From an uncultured Clostridia bacterium (GTDB lineage: Bacteria; Bacillota; Clostridia; Christensenellales; UBA1242), in the NCBI GenBank assembly GCA_944384475.1, contig CALWTN010000049.1, positions 1-12,317 on the forward strand: a stretch of DNA of 12,317 nt. The letters run 5' to 3'. The notes beneath the pieces were generated by a model. The model did no database searches. It saw nothing but the letters and a program-made list of their open reading frames with translations, and had not been told where the DNA came from. The position numbers and the translations under genes are program-made. Below are positions 7,196-12,317 of this stretch, in pieces; positions within the stretch are counted from its first letter, which is position 1, and the number at the start of each line of letters is the position of its first letter.

Positions 7196-7222
7196 AGCAA
7201 GCGTTTAAGGCTTGCTTTTTTG
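7196..7222 (+). terminator. Intrinsic terminator of ffs
   Basis: AGCAAGC (7196-7202) pairs with GCTTGCT (7210-7216) over a 7-nt loop, followed by a T-run to 7221. It starts 8 nt after the SRP RNA 3' end. Confidence 0.88.
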
Positions 7223-7244
7223 TTTTATCACACGCCCGAGAAGC

Positions 7245-7271
7245 CAAGCCCTTTCGGGCTTGTTTTTATTT
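7245..7271 (+). terminator. Plus-strand hairpin with T-run, backup terminator after ffs
   Basis: The CAAGCCC/GGGCTTG hairpin is followed directly by TTTTTATTT (7263-7271). It lies about 25 nt beyond the main ffs terminator and would stop read-through into the opposing gene. Confidence 0.6.
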
Positions 7272-7282
7272 GCCCGTGGGCA

Positions 7283-7311
7283 AATAAAAAGGCAAGGCTT
7301 TTTAGCCTTGC
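7283..7311 (-). terminator. Terminator of the YtxH-like gene
   Basis: On the minus strand GCAAGGCT/AGCCTTGC with a 4-nt loop is followed by CTTTTTATTT. It lies 18 nt after the stop codon of the small membrane protein gene. Confidence 0.72.
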
Positions 7312-7328
7312 GCTTCTCGGGCGAGAGT

Positions 7329-7499
7329 TTATGCCCTCTTCTGAGCCTTTTTAACTTTTTGAGCCGCTTTATCGACTTCTTTCATCACTGCCTTTTCGCT
7401 TTTGTCAACCATTTGCTTAGCAGAGGTTGAATATTTATATAGCAGTGCGCCAGTTACAAGCCCCATACTAAACCCTAAAAGCATGATAACGTCTTTCAT
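7329..7499 (-). CDS. Small YtxH-like membrane protein, 56 residues
   Basis: The start codon at 7499 follows GGAGGGAGAT. Residues 4-21 form one hydrophobic segment with small residues (VIMLLGFSMGLVTGALLY). The rest is a Lys-rich, Ala-containing amphipathic helix ending KKAQKRA. This is the architecture of YtxH-domain proteins: an N-terminal membrane anchor and a short charged helical tail, usually linked with Gram-positive envelope stress, although their role is not well defined. No enzymatic motif is present. The frame can be read further upstream to 7700, but that part runs through the AT-rich intergenic region and into the Fe-S scaffold gene. It has no close partner: a terminator separates it from the gene upstream. 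The function is not assigned with certainty. Confidence 0.75.
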   Translation of the reverse strand: MKDVIMLLGFSMGLVTGALLYKYSTSAKQMVDKSEKAVMKEVDKAAQKVKKAQKRA

Positions 7500-7580
7500 A
7501 TCTCCCTCCTGCCAATAGTTTGTGACAAATGAAAAAAAATATACTTTAATAAAAAAGCAAAAAAATATGTAAAAATAACA

Positions 7581-7610
7581 AAAAAAATCACCTAAAATGG
7601 TGATTTTTTT
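7581..7610 (-). terminator. Intrinsic terminator after the Fe-S scaffold gene
   Basis: AAAAAAATCACC (7581-7592) and GGTGATTTTTTT (7599-7610) pair over a 6-nt loop. A T-run follows on either strand, so it could act in both directions. The 5' arm on the minus strand overlaps the TAA stop (7611-7609). The rest of the gap to 7500 is AT-rich, with no convincing promoter beyond a TATATT-like sequence. Confidence 0.88.
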
Positions 7611-8004
7611 ATTCACTTTGCTCTTTTTTCTGCAATTTTTCAAGTTTTTTGTGATAATCTTCAATCGCTTCTTTAATTCCGTCAAGCGCAAGTGATGCAC
7701 AATAAACTTTGTTTGAAGGAAGCTCTTCCAAAACTTCCATGATGTCTGCGCTGGTCAAATTTTGAGCTTCTTCAATCGTCATATCTTTCACTAAATCACA
7801 AGCCACATCGGCGCTTGCAATGGCTGCGCAGCATCCAAAAACTTTAAAGCGAGCATCTTTAATAACCTCATCTTCAATCAAAAGATAAAATTTCATAATG
7901 TCGCTGCAAACGTCTCCGCCCACCTTGCCAGTTCCGTTTGCGCCTTTCATTCCGCCTGCATTGCTTGGATTTTGAAAAATGGAAAGAACTTTTTTGTTAT
8001 ACAT
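7609..8004 (-). CDS. IscU/NifU-type iron-sulfur cluster scaffold protein
   Basis: The 131-residue protein is a scaffold on which Fe-S clusters are built from sulfur delivered by the adjacent cysteine desulfurase. It has the full IscU fold and no NifU-type C-terminal extension. The expected three cysteines are present: C33 in GGDVCSDIM (the Asp two residues later is also kept), C58 in FGCCAAIASAD, and C102 in KVYCASLALDGIKEAI. Two deviations stand out. The His normally just before the third Cys is Tyr (YC instead of HC), and the usual FGCG is FGCC. The start at 8004 is preceded by GGAGGAG, which encodes the last codons of the desulfurase, with only 2 nt between the genes, so the two are almost certainly translationally coupled. 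Names used for such genes include nifU and iscU. Confidence 0.92.
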   Translation of the reverse strand: MYNKKVLSIFQNPSNAGGMKGANGTGKVGGDVCSDIMKFYLLIEDEVIKDARFKVFGCCAAIASADVACDLVKDMTIEEAQNLTSADIMEVLEELPSNKVYCASLALDGIKEAIEDYHKKLEKLQKKEQSE

Positions 8005-8006
8005 TT

Positions 8007-9182
8007 TTATCTCCTCCCTGCCTTAGTGATTGGCGAAATCGCCCTGAGTTTTTTAACAGCGTTAATCAAAACTTCCAAAGCATAATCTACATCTGCTTTT
8101 GAGGTGTTTTTTGCAAACGAAAATCTGATTGAGCCTTGCGCAAGTTCATCTTCCACGCCCATTGCCTTTAAAACGTGCGATGGAAGCAAACTGTTTGAAG
8201 TGCAAGCCGAACCTGTTGCAACTGCCACGCCATCAAGATCAAGCAGCATAAGCAAGCTTTCGCCCTCCACCATTTCAAAAGAAACGTTTACAATGCTTTG
8301 CAATTTTTGTTGTGGGTGCCCATTAATGTGAATATATTCTACGTTTTCTTTCAATTTTGAGATAAAATATTCTCTAATCGAACGCAATTTTTGTTGATTT
8401 GCCACCAAATCTCTTTCGGCGATTTCTGCCGCTTTACCAAAACCTGCGATTGCTGGAACGTTCAGCGTTCCGCCACGTTTGTTGCGCTCTTGACTTCCGC
8501 CGTCAATTAAATTTTCAATTCTGACACCATTTTTAACATAAAGCGCACCAACGCCCTTTGGGCCATAAATTTTATGTGCCGAAATGCTGAGCGCATCAAT
8601 CTCCATATCTTGCACGTCAATTCTAAGCGCTCCAAAAGCCTGCACCGCATCAGTATGGAACAAAATTCCGTTTTCATGTGCAGTTTTTGCAATGGTTTTG
8701 ATGTTTTGGATTGTTCCCACCTCATTATTTGCAGCCATAATTGAAATCAAGATTGTATCTTTTCTTATTGCACGCAAAAGTTCGGTGATTTTTACAAGCC
8801 CTGTGCTGTCAACTGGAAGATAGGTTATTTCAAAACCCTCTTTTTCAAGTGCCGCACATGCTTCTAAAACTGCATGATGCTCTATTGCCGAAGTGATTAT
8901 GTGCTTTCCTTTATTTTTGTTTGCTCTAGCCAACCCCTTTATCGCCCAGTTGTCTGCTTCTGTGCCGCCAGAAGTAAAATAAATTTCATTGGCATTTTTT
9001 GCATGGATGGCCGAAGCGATTCTATCTCTTGCCCTATCAACAATAGCAGCAGCATCTCTGCCAAAACTGTGAATAGAGTTTGCATTGCCATACACAGCGT
9101 TAAAACAAGGCAACATTTCATTTAAAACTTCACTTGAAACGTAGGTGGTTGCTGCACTGTCTAAATAAACCTTTTTGCTCAC
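8007..9182 (-). CDS. Cysteine desulfurase, NifS/IscS family
   Basis: This PLP enzyme converts cysteine to alanine and passes the persulfide sulfur to the scaffold encoded next. The 391 residues contain YLDSAATT (6-13), the PLP-phosphate loop TSGGTEADNWAIKG (70-83), EHHAV (101-105), NNEVGT (152-157), HTDAVQAFG (176-184), the PLP lysine in SAHKIYGPKGVGALYV (Lys about 204), RGGTLNV (236-242), and the active-site cysteine in TGSACTSNSL (Cys about 327). Start choice matters: the frame begins at ATG 9227, but that lies inside the promoter. GTG at 9182 follows AAAGGAG by 9 nt and begins VSKKVYLDSAATT, as in homologues. First gene of a two-gene operon; no Rrf2/IscR regulator gene is in the window. 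Confidence 0.94.
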   Translation of the reverse strand: MSKKVYLDSAATTYVSSEVLNEMLPCFNAVYGNANSIHSFGRDAAAIVDRARDRIASAIHAKNANEIYFTSGGTEADNWAIKGLARANKNKGKHIITSAIEHHAVLEACAALEKEGFEITYLPVDSTGLVKITELLRAIRKDTILISIMAANNEVGTIQNIKTIAKTAHENGILFHTDAVQAFGALRIDVQDMEIDALSISAHKIYGPKGVGALYVKNGVRIENLIDGGSQERNKRGGTLNVPAIAGFGKAAEIAERDLVANQQKLRSIREYFISKLKENVEYIHINGHPQQKLQSIVNVSFEMVEGESLLMLLDLDGVAVATGSACTSNSLLPSHVLKAMGVEDELAQGSIRFSFAKNTSKADVDYALEVLINAVKKLRAISPITKAGRR

Positions 9183-9205
9183 AATAATTCTCCTTTTATG
9201 CAATA

Positions 9206-9234
9206 ATTTTAACACTTTATGTGCCAAGTGTCAA
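9206..9234 (-). promoter_or_regulatory. Strong promoter of the desulfurase-scaffold operon
   Basis: Minus-strand TTGACA (9234-9229), a 17-nt spacer and TAAAAT (9211-9206) give a predicted start near 9199, some 17 nt before the GTG start codon. Confidence 0.85.
9212..9231. promoter_or_regulatory. Inverted repeat in the promoter spacer, possible operator
   Basis: ACACTT (9212-9217) and AAGTGT (9226-9231) form a perfect dyad with an 8-nt centre, filling the spacer and touching the -35 box. A repressor bound here would block RNA polymerase. No candidate regulator is encoded nearby. Confidence 0.45.
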
Positions 9235-9254
9235 TATTTATTTAAAAAATAAAT

Positions 9255-9276
9255 AAAAAAGGGCAAAGCGCCCTTT
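9255..9276 (-). terminator. Intrinsic terminator after the thioredoxin gene
   Basis: Minus-strand AAAGGGC (9276-9270) pairs with GCCCTTT (9264-9258) over a 5-nt loop and runs into six T. It overlaps the thioredoxin TAA (9277-9275) and lies about 20 nt before the next promoter. Confidence 0.88.
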
Positions 9277-9580
9277 ATTCAAATGATTTAACAAATTCAA
9301 TAAAATCGTCTGCCTGCATAAGCCCAACATGTTTGCCTGCCATCTCGCCGTCTTTGATAACCACAATCGTTGGAATCGACATGATGCCAAACTTTCTTGC
9401 AAGATTTGGATTTTCATCCACATCCACCTTAACAATTTTGATTTCAGGATTACTTTCTTCCACATCTTCCAAAATTGTGCTCATCATTCTGCACGGTCCG
9501 CACCAAGTTGCAAAAAAGTCCACAGCGGTCAGTCCATTTTTTGTTTCGTCAGCAAATTGTTGTTCGTTAATATGCTTCAT
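9275..9580 (-). CDS. Thioredoxin
   Basis: A 101-residue thiol-disulfide reductant of the cytoplasm. The active site WCGPC occupies residues 26-30 in the context VDFFATWCGPCRMM. The cis-proline follows at residue 70 in GIMSIPTIVVIKDG, and the conserved Asp (residue 21) and DVDENPNLA segment are present. Length is standard for a single-domain thioredoxin with no signal peptide. The start at 9580 has AGGAGG 6-7 nt upstream and lies 9 nt after the hslU stop, so it is the last gene of the trmFO-hslV-hslU operon. In Bacillus the gene after hslU is codY; here thioredoxin takes that place. Whether it is the main thioredoxin of the cell cannot be told from this window. Confidence 0.94.
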   Translation of the reverse strand: MKHINEQQFADETKNGLTAVDFFATWCGPCRMMSTILEDVEESNPEIKIVKVDVDENPNLARKFGIMSIPTIVVIKDGEMAGKHVGLMQADDFIEFVKSFE

Positions 9581-9589
9581 ATTCCCCTC

Positions 9590-10882
9590 CTATAACACAT
9601 ATTTTTTAAGGTCAAATTTCTTTTTAGTATCTTTAAAAGCGTTTTGAACATAGTTTTTATCAACCACAACATCCAACATTGGATGCGAGCCGTTTGCGTT
9701 AAACGAAATATCTTCCAGCAAAAGTTCCATGATGGTGTGAAGCCTTCTCGCACCAATATTTTCACTGGATTCGTTTTCAGCAGCCGCCATAGCAGCAATT
9801 TCATCAAGCGCATCATCAGTGAACGAAAGGTTGATGTTATCCACTTTTAAAAGTGATGCATATTGCAAAGTGACAGCGTTTTTAGGTTGCGACAAAATCT
9901 TTTTAAAATCCTTTTCCGTCAAGCTGTCTAAATCCACCCTGATTGGAAAACGTCCTTGCAGTTCTGGAATCATGTCCTCGATTTTGGAAACGTGAAAAGC
10001 GCCTGATGCGATAAACAAAATAAAATCAGTTTTAACATTGCCATACTTGGTTGCAACGGTGCAGCCTTCCACTATTGGAAGAATGTCTCTTTGTACACCC
10101 TCACGCGAAACATCTTGCGAGTTGTTGTTTTTCACGCCGATGATTTTGTCAATTTCATCAATAAAGATAATTCCCTCTTCTTCAGCACGCCTGATGGCTT
10201 CACTGTTGACATTGTCAAGGTCGATGAGTTTGTCGCACTCATCGTTCATAAGCGCTTCTCTTGCGTTTTTAACTGGCATGCGCTTATTCTTTCTTCTTTG
10301 TGGGAGCAAGCCTTCAAACATAGAGCCAAGCGAAATTTCTGGCCCGCCAATCGCCATAATAGGCTTTGGAGTGTCGACAACTGCGACATCAATCAATTCG
10401 TCTTCAAGTTTGCCTGCTTCAAGTTCGGCTTTAATTTCTGCCTTGTCTTGCGAAAGCGTGCTGTCTCGTCTTGCAAGCGAGATTGCATCAATCAATTTGC
10501 TTTCAACAATAGGTTTAACTTTGTTTTCAACCTCGTGTTGCTTTTCGTCTTTAACCATTCTAACCGAAACTTCCACAAGATCACGCACCATGCTTTCGAC
10601 ATCTCTGCCGACGTAGCCAACTTCGGTGTATTTTGTGGCTTCAATTTTTATGAAAGGCGCTTTAACCAATTTTGCAAGACGCCTTGCAATTTCGGTTTTT
10701 CCCACGCCAGTAGGCCCACGCATAATGATGTTTTTAGGCGTAATTTCTTCTCGCAATTCCTTTGGCAGTTTGCTTCTTCTATATCTGTTTCTAAGTGCGA
10801 TTGCCACAGCACGCTTGGCTTTGGCTTGACCAATGATGTATTTATCAAGTTCGCTTACTATTTGTTTAGGTGAAAATTCCAT
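9590..10882 (-). CDS. hslU: HslU (ClpY), AAA+ ATPase of the HslUV protease
   Basis: The hexameric unfoldase feeds proteins to the HslV peptidase. The 430-residue protein shows Walker A GPTGVGKT (56-63), the pore-loop GYVGRD (89-94), an intermediate I-domain rich in charged residues (about 107-235), Walker B IIFIDEIDK (238-246), and the sensor/arginine segment GAFHVSKIEDMIPELQGRFP (about 293-312). The C-terminus KKFDLKKYVL matches the tail that inserts into HslV to activate it. The start at 10882 follows AGGAG with proper spacing. It lies 9 nt downstream of hslV and the two are clearly co-expressed. A few residues shorter than E. coli HslU, mainly in the I-domain. No sign of damage. Confidence 0.97.
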   Translation of the reverse strand: MEFSPKQIVSELDKYIIGQAKAKRAVAIALRNRYRRSKLPKELREEITPKNIIMRGPTGVGKTEIARRLAKLVKAPFIKIEATKYTEVGYVGRDVESMVRDLVEVSVRMVKDEKQHEVENKVKPIVESKLIDAISLARRDSTLSQDKAEIKAELEAGKLEDELIDVAVVDTPKPIMAIGGPEISLGSMFEGLLPQRRKNKRMPVKNAREALMNDECDKLIDLDNVNSEAIRRAEEEGIIFIDEIDKIIGVKNNNSQDVSREGVQRDILPIVEGCTVATKYGNVKTDFILFIASGAFHVSKIEDMIPELQGRFPIRVDLDSLTEKDFKKILSQPKNAVTLQYASLLKVDNINLSFTDDALDEIAAMAAAENESSENIGARRLHTIMELLLEDISFNANGSHPMLDVVVDKNYVQNAFKDTKKKFDLKKYVL

Positions 10883-10891
10883 ATTACTCTC

Positions 10892-11428
10892 CTATACCTC
10901 TTCCACAATTATGTTATCATTTGTAAACACACAAATTTCGCTTGCAATTTTCAACGCCCTTTGTGCAATTTCTTTGGCTGAAAGATTTGTGTTTTGCTTT
11001 AACGCTTTGGCTGCGGCAAGCGCATAATTGCCACCCGAGCCGATTGCGCAAACATCGTCTTCTGGCTCAATCACGTCACCTGTGCCGTCCAAAACCAAAA
11101 GCATGTTTTTATCAGCGACAATCATCATCGCATCAAGTTTTCTTGCAATTTTATCGTCACGCCAAAGTTCTGCAAGTGCAACACAACTGCGCATGAGGTT
11201 TCCCGAATACTTGTTAAGCATCTCCTCAAACCTTTCAGTAAGCGAGAAAGCATCTGCCACGCTTCCCGCAAAACCGATCAACACCTTGTCATTAAAAATT
11301 CTTCTAACCTTTTTTGCATTACCTTTAAAAATCACCGAGTTTTGCATGGTGACTTGTCCATCACCAGCGATGGCAATCTTACCATCTTTTTTGACTGCAC
11401 AAATTGTTGTGCCACGAAACTCTTGCAT
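10892..11428 (-). CDS. hslV: HslV (ClpQ), threonine peptidase of the HslUV protease
   Basis: The protein forms the dodecameric proteolytic core capped by HslU. After removal of the short propeptide MQEFRG the mature chain begins TTICAVKKDG with the nucleophile Thr1; counting from there Asp17 (in AGDGQVT) and Lys33 (in KGNAKKVRRI) are in place, and GSGGNYALAAAKAL is the conserved later motif. This nucleophile is Thr, unlike the N-terminal Ser of Bacillus subtilis ClpQ. Two ATGs are adjacent (11431 and 11428). GGAGG lies 3 nt before the first and 6 nt before the second, so the second is preferred; the mature enzyme is the same. The first 50 nt overlap the 3' end of trmFO in another frame. Confidence 0.96.
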   Translation of the reverse strand: MQEFRGTTICAVKKDGKIAIAGDGQVTMQNSVIFKGNAKKVRRIFNDKVLIGFAGSVADAFSLTERFEEMLNKYSGNLMRSCVALAELWRDDKIARKLDAMMIVADKNMLLVLDGTGDVIEPEDDVCAIGSGGNYALAAAKALKQNTNLSAKEIAQRALKIASEICVFTNDNIIVEEV

Positions 11429-12317
11429 CATAATCCTCCTTAAAACTTGTAAGCTTTTTTAAAGCGCTTTGCTCATCTACATCTTTGATTATATCATATT
11501 CCAAATCAATTTGTTCTTGTTTAAAGCCCTGCAACGAAAATAATTTGTCGATGATGTTTTGGCAGATGGTGCCGTCAGGAAACTTGACAAGCTTTCTGCC
11601 TTCAATCATGTTCAACACATTCAAGGCCGCTAAATGCCCCGTTGCAACCGCCTCCAACTCTCCACCAACCAAAATCAATCTGCCTGCAAAAAACATATTT
11701 TCGTTTGCTTGCGATTGCAGATGCACATTGACAGCCGATGCTGGCGAAATGAAAGTGCAGCGTTTTACACGGCCATATCTTTGCACTTTTGCGTTTTGAA
11801 GTTCAGGAAAAATTTCAAACAGTTTGTCTTGGTCAGTTTCCGTAAGGTTGGTTTGAAAGTTTTGTAGACAGTAGCCCTGCTCCACTTTTTTAAACTTTAA
11901 ACAAGCCGGCACTATTTTGCCCTCCAAGATGACAGGCTTAAAGGCTTTGGCTTTTAAAAGTTGCAAACCGCATGCAGCCCATTTTTCAATCGTATCTTGC
12001 TGACTTGAAAAATTTGCCAAAAACTGCTGAGCCTGCATCACCTGCTGCTCGGAAACTGGCAAAAAATAATTATCGTTTTGCTCCAAAAGTTTCAACTCAC
12101 CGCAAAAGACTGGAAATATTGGTTGCCATTTATGCGCTCTGCTTTTGCCAACTATGTTTTCAATTTGAGTAAAAAACTCCTCGCTGGTGTTACTTCCCGT
12201 TGCAATGATTGTTGGTTCATACAAAGAGATTTCACCAATTTTTCCATTAAATAGCATAATATTTGCTCTTTTTTCAAGTTTTTGTTGCAATTTTTGCCTT
12301 AAATCAGTTAAATTATC
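11379..12317 (-). CDS. trmFO: TrmFO, folate-dependent tRNA U54 methyltransferase (N-terminus outside window)
   Basis: TrmFO is an FAD/methylenetetrahydrofolate enzyme that makes 5-methyluridine at tRNA position 54. The frame is open to the window edge, showing 312 residues; the FAD-binding GxGxxG would lie in the missing N-terminus. Family landmarks are PTIIATGSNTS, a WAACGL segment where the catalytic EGCMP cysteine sits in other members, LFEIFPELQNAKVQRYGRVKR (standard form: IPGLENAxxxRYGxMHR), and the second FAD segment NMFFAGRLILVGGELEAVATG (standard form: FFAGQITGVEGYVESAA). The protein is divergent, and the segment around the cysteine is short. Its place directly upstream of hslV-hslU matches the Bacillus gid-codV-clpQ-clpY order with codV/xerC missing, which supports the call. 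A different FAD-dependent oxidoreductase is less likely. The last 17 codons overlap hslV. Confidence 0.83.
   Translation of the reverse strand, partial: DNLTDLRQKLQQKLEKRANIMLFNGKIGEISLYEPTIIATGSNTSEEFFTQIENIVGKSRAHKWQPIFPVFCGELKLLEQNDNYFLPVSEQQVMQAQQFLANFSSQQDTIEKWAACGLQLLKAKAFKPVILEGKIVPACLKFKKVEQGYCLQNFQTNLTETDQDKLFEIFPELQNAKVQRYGRVKRCTFISPASAVNVHLQSQANENMFFAGRLILVGGELEAVATGHLAALNVLNMIEGRKLVKFPDGTICQNIIDKLFSLQGFKQEQIDLEYDIIKDVDEQSALKKLTSFKEDYDARVSWHNNLCSQKRW

Larger units (their letters stand above)
7233..7323. repeat. Cruciform-like element: 12-bp outer stem enclosing three hairpins
   Basis: CGCCCGAGAAGC (7233-7244) and GCTTCTCGGGCG (7312-7323) form a perfect 12-bp outer stem. Inside, with almost no unpaired bases, lie three hairpins: CAAGCCC/GGGCTTG (7245-7262, loop TTTC), a 13-bp TTTTTATTTGCCC palindrome (7263-7290), and GCAAGGCT/AGCCTTGC (7292-7311, loop TTTT). 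A single strand would fold into a cloverleaf. The first and third hairpins each work as a terminator for one strand because the arms of the central palindrome supply their T-runs. It lies between the ffs terminator and the stop codon of the small membrane protein gene. No target-site duplication is evident. Confidence 0.85.

Noticed and set aside
7233..7323. Integron attC-like recombination site
   Set aside because: The outer arms lack the RYYYAAC/GTTRRRY core sites and there is no integrase or cassette. The terminator function of the hairpins explains most of the structure.
10038..10873. Two long plus-strand open frames (192 and 260 codons) opposite hslU
   Set aside because: Both are antisense to a full-length, well-conserved hslU and carry no recognisable motif or ribosome binding site. 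They reflect hslU codon use.
1..12317. CRISPR array, prophage, insertion sequence or tRNA gene
   Set aside because: No regularly spaced direct repeats, transposase or phage genes, or tRNA cloverleaf with TTCGA-type arm were seen on either strand.

Overview
This window looks like core chromosome from a low-GC Gram-positive bacterium, most likely a Clostridia-like Bacillota. The main reasons are a long SRP RNA with an Alu-type 5' domain, a T-box leader in front of ileS, strong AAGGAGG-type ribosome binding sites, and the trmFO-hslV-hslU order known from Bacillus and its relatives. The species cannot be named from this sequence. All protein genes lie on the minus strand and are transcribed right to left. 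The SRP RNA is the only plus-strand gene.

Layout in transcription order: (1) 12317-9251, a protein-quality and redox operon: trmFO (5' end outside the window), hslV, hslU and a thioredoxin, closed by an intrinsic terminator that overlaps the last stop codon. (2) 9234-7581, a strong promoter with a dyad in its spacer, then a cysteine desulfurase and an IscU/NifU-type Fe-S scaffold, closed by a hairpin terminator. (3) 7499-7233, a 56-residue YtxH-like membrane protein facing the SRP RNA gene, with a four-hairpin cruciform-like double terminator between them. (4) 6884-7222 plus strand, SRP RNA (ffs) with its own promoter and terminator. (5) 6815-6096, a HEPN-CBS fusion protein transcribed divergently from ffs. 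(6) 6095-1, a promoter and T-box (specifier AUC) controlling ileS, a class I methyltransferase, an RluA-type pseudouridine synthase and oligoendopeptidase F (3' end outside the window).

Together the genes cover tRNA and rRNA modification and charging, protein export, Fe-S assembly, thiol redox and proteolysis. I see no prophage, transposase, CRISPR array or defence island. The most unusual items are the HEPN-CBS protein with an intact RNxxxH motif, two multi-hairpin inverted-repeat elements (1734-1816 and 7233-7323), a 50-nt trmFO/hslV overlap where Bacillus carries xerC/codV, and a His-to-Tyr change at a normally conserved site of the Fe-S scaffold.
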